Source of the DNA: Ctenosaura bakeri
Taxonomy: Eukaryota; Chordata; Lepidosauria; Squamata; Iguanidae
Assembly: GCA_948474755.1 (NCBI GenBank)
Contig: CAOLHI010000741.1
Coordinates: forward strand, 620,001 to 684,000
DNA length: 64,000 nt
Direction: 5' to 3'
The position numbers were made by a program, and so were the translations under genes. The notes beneath the pieces are model-generated. The model was not told the DNA's origin. It saw only the letters and a program-made list of their open reading frames with translations, and did no database searches. Below, piece after piece: positions 58,257 to 64,000 of this stretch. How positions within the stretch are numbered: position 1 is the first letter of the stretch; the number at the start of each line of letters is the position of its first letter.

Positions 58257-60835
58257 GGGGTGGTTGTAAGTGTATTTGAATGACTGGAGCGGTAAGGCAT
58301 GAATGTGTCTTAAGTGTCTCTACACTAATGCACAGAGTATGGGAAACAAGCAAGATGAACTTGAACAAAATAAATACGATTTGATAGGCATCACTGAGAC
58401 CTGGTGGGATTATTCTCATGATTGGAATATAGGAATAGAGGGGTATAGCCTATTTTGTAAAAATAGACCAAACAAGAAAGGAGGAGGAGTAGCCTTGTAT
58501 GTCAAGGATGTTTTCATCTGTGAAGAGATCCAGGACTTGAACCCAGAAAGCCAGGTTGAGAGCATCTGGGTAAGAATTAAGGCAGCGAGAAACAATAGGG
58601 ATATTCTGGTGGGGGTTTACTACAGACCTCCAACCCAGACTGAGGACTTTGATGACACCTTGCTCAACCAAATGACTGCACATTGAAAAAGGAGAGATAC
58701 AGTAATAATGGGAGATTTCAATTACCCGGATATATGTTGGCAGTCAAACTCTGACAAGACAGCAAGGTCCAGCAAGTTTCTTGCTTGTCTTGCAGACAAT
58801 TTCATGGTCCAGAAGGTGGAAGAGGCCACAAGGGGATCAAATATTCTAGATCTGATCCTGACCAACAGGGATGACCTTGTTAATGAGGTAGAAGTGGTTG
58901 GCTCTTTAGGGGGGAGTGACCATGCCCTATTGGAATTTGGCATTCAGTGGGAAGGAGAAGATAAGTGTAGCCAGACACTCATCTTAAATTTTAAAAAAGT
59001 GGACTTCTGTAAACTTAAGGAGCTGCTGGCTGGGATTCCATGGTCAAGAATAGTGAAAGGGAAAGCAGTTCAGGAGGCATGGGAGTTCCTTAAAAGGGAG
59101 ATACTGAAGGCACAGTCTAAAACTGTGCCAATAAAGAGGAAAAATGGAAGGCACCTGAAGAAACCAGAATGGTTGACTAAAGAACTCTCAGCTGAGCTAA
59201 GTGTTAAGAGAAACATGTACAGGAAATGGAAGAAGGGGAAACCACCAAAGAAGAATTTAAGCAAGTAGCCAGGAGATGTAGGGAGGAGGTCAGAAAGGCT
59301 AAAGCACAGAACAAACTTAGGCTGGCCAGAGACATTAAAAACAAAAAAAGGGGCTTTTTTAAATATGTCCACAGCAAAAGAAAAAAGAAGGAGACAATAG
59401 GGTCACTGCGCAGAGAAGATGGTGAATTACTAACAGGGGGAAGAGAAAAGGCTGAACTACTTAACACCTTCTTTGCCTCAGTTTTTTCCCCAGAAGGATA
59501 CAAGCACTCAACCTGGCGGTTGGGGAGCAGGGGAGGAAGCAGGAGAAATGAGGCATATAATAGGTAGAGAGGTGGTACAGGAATACCTGGCCACACTGGA
59601 TGAATTCAAGTCTCCAGGGCCAGATGAATTGCATCCTAGGATATTAAAAGAGCTGGCAGAGGTCATTTCGGAACCACTTGCTATAATCTTTGAGAAATCT
59701 TGGAGGACAGGAGAAGTTCCAGCAGACTGGAAGAGGGCAAATGTTGTCCCCATCTTAAAGAAGGGAAAAAAAGAGGACTCAAATAATTATCGCTCAGTCA
59801 GCCTAACATCAGTACCCAGAAAGATCCTGGAGCAGATCATTAAGCAGTCAGTTTCTAATCACTTAGAAAGCAACGCGGTAATCACGAGAAGTCAACACGG
59901 ATTTCTCAAAAAAAAGTCATGCCAGACTAATCTTATCTCTTTTTATGATAGAGTTACTAGCTTGATAGATGAAGGGAATGCTGTGGATGTAGCATATCTC
60001 AATTTCAGTAAGGCCTTTGACAAAGTTCCCCATGACATTCTTGCAAAGAAGCTAGTAAAATGTGGGCTGGACAGGGCTACTGTTAGTTGGATTTGTAATT
60101 GGTTGACCGACCGAACCCAAAGGGTGATCACGAATGAAGGCTTTTCATCCTGGAGAGAAGTGACTAGTGGGGTGCCATAGGGTTCTGTCCTGGGCCCAGT
60201 GCTGTTCAATATTTTTATCAACGACTTGGATGAAGGAATAGAGGGCATGCTCATCAAATTTGCAGATGACACCAAATTGGGAGGGGTTGCTAATACGCCA
60301 GAGGACAGGATCGAAATTCAAAATGACCTGGATAGATTGGAGAGCTGGGCCAAGGCTAACAAAATGAAATTCAACAAAGAGAAGTGTAAGGTCCTACACT
60401 TAGGTGTTACTGCGGTTATTATATGTCTGGTAAGAACACTAGATATCTCTTGATATCAAATAATTTGGCCTTTACCTGACCTTTCTCTGCCACCCTACTC
60501 CACGAGTTTGCAGAGGTCCACCGGACAAGCATGTATTAGGCGTGGCCATTAATGGTTGTAAATTCCAAACCTCATTTAGGCGGGCAACTTAAGCCTCTCC
60601 GATGCTTCAGGGAACACCTTCTTGCAAACCAGCCTTGCTCAGCGTGACTTTACAAAGATGCCTGGCTGAGTGCTGAGCCATTCCTTTATGTTGGTCCATT
60701 TGCATACTGGCCATACTATTATCATCAAGCGCTAAGCTCATCATGTAAAACCTGACCTTTTCCAACGCCTTTGTCCCACTCTAAATCTCCTTTGTTCTCA
60801 CAGAGCATGGCATGACCTGTAGGTAAAATCCACCC

Positions 60836-60844
60836 TATAAAAAG
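60836..60844 (+). promoter_or_regulatory. LTR TATA box
   Basis: TATAAAAAG in the solo LTR, 241 bp before its AATAAA signal. The sister LTR has TACAAATAG at the corresponding place (32978), 269 bp before AATAAA. Both are followed by TCCC. Confidence 0.6.
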
Positions 60845-61076
60845 TCCCCAAATCCGAGCCTTCCTAGGAACACTCCGGACTGCTATCCTGCCTTGCTGTC
60901 AGTTTGTCCAGTGAGTCAACCCCTCAGCGAACCATGCTGAGCTTTCTTCCCTGCAACCCCCCACTTCTCTCCAGAACTACGAGATCAGGTGTTGTATTAC
61001 CCATTCCCCCGAAAACTCTCCATTTCTATTTCTCAGTTAGTTAGTGTATGTTGTGTCTTTCATGTTGTTTGTTCTC

Positions 61077-61082
61077 AATAAA
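61077..61082 (+). terminator. LTR polyadenylation signal
   Basis: AATAAA followed by an AT- and GT-rich stretch. The sister LTR has the same signal at 33247-33252 in an AATAAAATCATTTATT context. Confidence 0.6.
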
Positions 61083-62027
61083 ATATTATTTGTTACTTTC
61101 GAACTTGTCTAATCGCTCTCTGACCTGATGCTATATGCATAGGGTAAAAGATCCTAGCTAAAGTTACCCTGCCTCTCTTTAGCTTAAGAGAGTGCTCGAG
61201 TCTAATTTCCCCCATCCTGTGTTTTTATTTGGTAATTTGGGCGCTCCTCCCAGGACCCCCAACATACAGGGTAACATAGGTAGAAAAAATGGAATACAGA
61301 AATATAGGATGGGGGACACGTGGCTGGACAGCAGTACGTGTGAAAGGGATCTAGGAGTCTTCATAGACCACAAGCTGAACATGAGTCAGCAGTGTGATGC
61401 GGCAGACAAGAAAGCCAATGCAATTCTCAGCTGCATCAATAAGAGTACGGTGTCTAGATCGAAGGAGGTACTGGTACCACTCTACTCTGCTTTGGTTAGA
61501 CCTCATCTTGAATACTGTGTCCAGTTCTGGGCACCCCAATTCAAGAAGGACATGGTCAAGCTGGAGCAAGTCCAGAGGAGGACGACCAAAATGGTGAGAG
61601 GCCTGGAAGCCATGTCCTATGAGGATAGACTTAGAGAGCTGGGGAAGTTTAGTCTGCAGAAGAGAAGGTTAAGAGGGGACATGATAGCCATGTTTAAATA
61701 TTTGAAGGGATGCCATGTAGAGGAAGGAAAGGGCTTCTTTTCTGCTGCTCCAGAGACCAGGACAAGGAGCGATGGATTCAAGCTGCAGGAAAGGAGATTC
61801 CACCTGAACCTCAAGAAGAACTTCCAGTCAGTCAGGGCTGTCCGGCAGTGGAATGTGCTGCCTCGGAGTGTAGTGGAGTCTCCTTCTTTGGAGGTTTTTA
61901 AGCAGAGGCTTGATGGCCATCTGTCGGGAGTGCTTTGAGGATGTTCCTGCATGGCAGGGGGTTGGACTGAATGGCCCGTGTGGTCTCTTCCAACTCTACA
62001 TTTCTATGATTCTATGAATATAAATGT

Positions 62028-62230
62028 ATGCATATGTATCTGTGACAATGTAGATGATATATGGAAAACTATGTAGGTGTGAAGATTACCAGAGAGTATT
62101 GATGTAGTACTCTCATAACTCAAAAGTGCAAAGGTCCTTACTTCTGTTTCTATGAATGCAGGTCCAAAAAAGATCATAGGGACTTACTCCCAAGTAAGTG
62201 TGTATAGGATTGCAGCCCAATGGGACTGAG
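62028..62230. other. Short unassigned gap with a half foldback repeat
   Basis: 62170-62220 matches half of the GCAATCC-type squamate repeat also seen at 50.2 kb. Confidence 0.5.
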
Positions 62231-62430
62231 GGCCTTTCCACACTGCACTGTTATAGTGCTATTATTCCACTTTCAACATTCTGTGGAATTCTGAGGTTTG
62301 TAGTTTACTGAAGCGGAAGACCTCTCTGGCTGAGAATTCTAAATGCCCCTCCCTAAACTGCAAAGCTCAGAATTCTATAGGATGTTGAAAGTGGAATTAT
62401 AGCACTATAACAGTGTAGTGCAGAAAGGCC
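62231..62430. mobile_element. Palindromic MITE (GGCCTTTCC ends)
   Basis: Ends GGCCTTTCCACACTGCAC and GTGTAGTGCAGAAAGGCC are inverses. Arms and the 60-bp centre (CTGAAGCGGAAGACCTCTCT region) match the 29.6- and 55.0-kb copies. Flanks GAG and CTA do not match, so the duplication has decayed or the ends have shifted. Confidence 0.83.
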
Positions 62431-62433
62431 CTA

Positions 62434-62640
62434 AGGGTGCATCCACATTACACAATTATAGCCCTCTGATATCACTTTAAATTTCATGGTTCCCTGGGGT
62501 TTATAATTTGGTAAGGGATATACTCAGAATTTTCTGCCTGAAAGCCCTAGTTCAGTGCTTCATGAAGAATCCATTGGGCAAAGCCGTGTCAGTTAAAATG
62601 GATAATGATGCTATATAATATCCTGGCAGTCTTGCAGCAA
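62434..62640. repeat. Worn palindromic MITE (second family)
   Basis: Starts GGGTGCATCCACATTACACA, close to the lizard foldback repeat whose ends read GGTGCATCTACACTGTAGAA; the right half is badly diverged. It directly abuts the GGCC-type MITE. Confidence 0.55.
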
Positions 62641-63513
62641 AACCAGCTTGAGCTGTTTACCTAGATTGGTTCCAAACTTCATCCCTCAGATCTACCAGAC
62701 TGATTTTGCTCATTTTCAGATTACCAGTGCCTGTGGTAACACAGGCTTTACACTAGTATAGATAGCATGAACCTTATTGTTTAATCACGGTGGCTAACAA
62801 TTGGTGTTGCTTGCTGCAAACAACCTGAATGCAACCACCAAAGAAAGATCAGGAGTGCATTTACTTTTCTAGAGGCCTTTCAAATACAAGCCAGCTAGCA
62901 GATGCTGAGGTAAATCCATGATACAAAACATTACATGGGCACAAACAGAATCAAGGCCATCCATTTGCAAGGAGAAAGATTCCATGGGAAATCTGCAGGG
63001 TTATAAAACCTTCAGTCATTTTTCTAATAAAGTCTTACAGGCCTCAAGAGACTGATGAAAGTGTTCCCATAAATTTGTGCCTCCAAAAAACTCTTCTCAG
63101 TCTAACAGGCCTTGAGAAATCAGCACCAGTTGTCCATGTTTCTAGAAAAGTTAGAGAATAAAGAGTCTGAATATCCCAGTTATGTTCAGACTGACTTGAT
63201 CAATAAAATAAAATAAATAAAAATAAAGTATTTTTTTCTTTCCCCCGGACTATAATGAGAGTGAGATGAAAGCCATGTCATCTTGGTCATGACTGTGCTC
63301 TTTGATGTAACTCCATTTCCCAAATGGGTCTTTCATTTCTTTAAGAGAAGAAAAACGTGTTTAAGAACAGCAGCAGTGACTAAGAGAAACCAAAGAGGAG
63401 GCCATTTCTCCAGGTGCTAAGAAAAGATTCCTTGAATAAACTGCTGAAGTTCACGAGCTGTTAAGTGTAAAGCTGTACTTCAGATCATTCAACACACTGA
63501 TGGTAGAACCTTA
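62641..63513. other. No gene seen
   Basis: Unassigned. (AAAT)-like words at 63205-63230; 63030-63120 resembles a worn 3' end of an interspersed repeat, family unknown. Confidence 0.4.
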
Positions 63514-63693
63514 GGCCATTTCCGCACTAGCCTGTTATAGCATGATGATTCCACTTTCAACATCCTCTGGAATCCTGGGGTTTGCAGTTTTGGGAGGGGC
63601 TGGACGGCCCCTCCTGAAACTGCAAACCCCAGGATTCCAGAGGATGTTGAAAGTGGAATCATCGCACTATAACAGGCTAGTGCGGAAATGGCC
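63514..63693. mobile_element. 180-bp nearly perfect palindromic MITE
   Basis: Left and right arms of about 86 bp each are inverse copies with five mismatches that I can count, around a loop of about 8 bp. Ends are GGCCATTTCCGCACTAGC and its exact inverse. Flanks are TTA and CTA, one mismatch from a 3-bp duplication. It has the same arm sequence as the copies at 38.9 and 51.2 kb and is the best preserved. All five arm differences are transitions. Confidence 0.9.
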
Positions 63694-64000
63694 CTAGACT
63701 GGATAGCTTTAGACAACAAGGGAAGACTTCATATTTTCAAACGCACTACTATGTATACAACTCCTTACCTGCCACAAACTAGCATGTCAAGGGGAAAGAT
63801 TGAGCAGAAGCCTAGTTTTCAATACACAGGGAATTTTTTAAGCAGAGAATACACCAAACTTAGTAACATTTAGTCTGAAATGGTACACCTAATTCTGTCA
63901 CTTTATTCTGTGTAATATATTAAATTACTTTGAAATAGCTGCATAAATAAAACAAAAATAGAAGGATGGGCTGACGAGTGTGGTGAAGTTGAGGGGAAGA
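63694..64000. other. No gene seen
   Basis: AT-rich end of the window without recognised features. Confidence 0.5.

Larger units (their letters stand above)
60405..61276 (+). mobile_element. Solo LTR inside plus-strand CR1
   Basis: TGTTAC at 60405 and GTAACA ending at 61276 form a perfect terminal hexamer. TAGG flanks both sides (60401-60404, 61277-61280), and removing the LTR plus one TAGG restores the CR1 text. TATAAAAAG is at 60836-60844 and AATAAA at 61077-61082, in sense with the CR1. It is related to the LTR at 32534-33438. The insertion plus duplication is 876 bp, a multiple of three, so the CR1 frame is the same on both sides; this is probably chance. No gag-pol sequence remains, so it is a solo LTR of a Ty3/gypsy or retrovirus-like element. 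Confidence 0.9.
58303..61938 (+). pseudogene. CR1 ORF2 pseudogene (endonuclease-RT)
   Basis: Order along the frame: APE-type endonuclease with ITETWW (from about 58390), YRPP (near 58620), GDFNYPDI (58711) and GGSDHALLEF (58912), keeping the expected catalytic residues. Next comes a lysine-rich linker, then RT motifs SPGPDELHPR, YRSVSLTS, FSKAFDKVPH and the catalytic FADD at 60259-60270. After the LTR come [10 protein letters not shown] and the C-terminal APETRTRSDGFKLQE segment, ending at 61938. Breaks: TGA at 58684-58686, a frameshift near 59235, another near 59500-59545, and TAG at 60178-60180 inside the GVPQG-type RT motif. Inactive, but diverged little enough to read throughout. Confidence 0.92.
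58280..62027 (+). mobile_element. CR1 LINE, long but inactive, split by a solo LTR
   Basis: The copy holds the CR1 endonuclease, reverse transcriptase and C-terminal region and ends with the characteristic 3' terminus TTTCTATGATTCTATGAA near 62010-62027. The 5' end near 58280 is approximate and lacks the CR1 5' UTR and ORF1. An 872-bp LTR sits at 60405-61276. Excluding it, about 2.87 kb of CR1 remain, much more complete than the minus-strand copy at 31-34 kb. No target duplication is seen, as is usual for CR1. Confidence 0.93.

Overview
The window looks like intergenic or intronic nuclear DNA of a squamate reptile (a lizard-type genome). This is inferred from the repeats: CR1 and L2 LINEs, a squamate-style L1, tRNA-headed SINEs with a Bov-B-like tail (Sauria type), a 5S-rRNA-headed SINE with the same kind of tail, hAT elements and palindromic MITEs. 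I found no convincing host protein-coding exon, no functional RNA gene, no CRISPR array and no operon. Every long open frame I could recognise belongs to a transposable element or to low-complexity or CpG-rich DNA.

Layout. 1-10 kb: mostly unrecognised AT-rich DNA, with a young 5'-truncated L1 (1225-3283, 17-bp target duplications), a hairpin beside it, a CT microsatellite and a 5S-derived SINE (8.4-8.6 kb). 10-19 kb: a probable solo LTR on the minus strand (9.9-10.5 kb), a hAT-type element (11.9-12.7 kb) holding two SINEs tail to tail, and a 420-bp GC-rich MITE at 17.1 kb. 20-30 kb: an L2 3' end abutted by a 484-bp GC-rich MITE, a pyrimidine tract, and a SINE split by a 1.1-kb hAT element (26.0-27.1 kb). 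31-34.5 kb: a minus-strand CR1 that lost its RT core and holds a solo LTR plus a 34-nt U2 snRNA fragment with its own target duplications. 36-41.7 kb: a MITE inside LTR-like DNA, L2 remnants and tRNA-headed SINEs. 44-51 kb: a 215-bp near-palindrome, L2 pieces, SINEs and possible conserved noncoding DNA. 52.4-53.1 kb: a CpG-dense MITE-like island. 58.3-62.0 kb: a long CR1 with a second solo LTR of the same family as the one at 32.5 kb. 62-64 kb: palindromic MITEs.

Most notable are three things. (1) A MITE group with termini like GGCCMTTTYNGCAC is present in about ten copies. Five have matching 3-bp flanking duplications (ACT, TAA, GAT, TGA, CAA), and two GC-rich members share a perfect consensus 5' splice donor at the same internal position. 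(2) Two diverged solo LTRs of one family each interrupt a CR1 with 4-bp duplications. (3) A 3'-truncated U2 snRNA retrocopy sits inside a CR1. These layers give a readable relative chronology: CR1 first, then LTR or U2 insertions; SINE first, then hAT; hAT first, then SINE.
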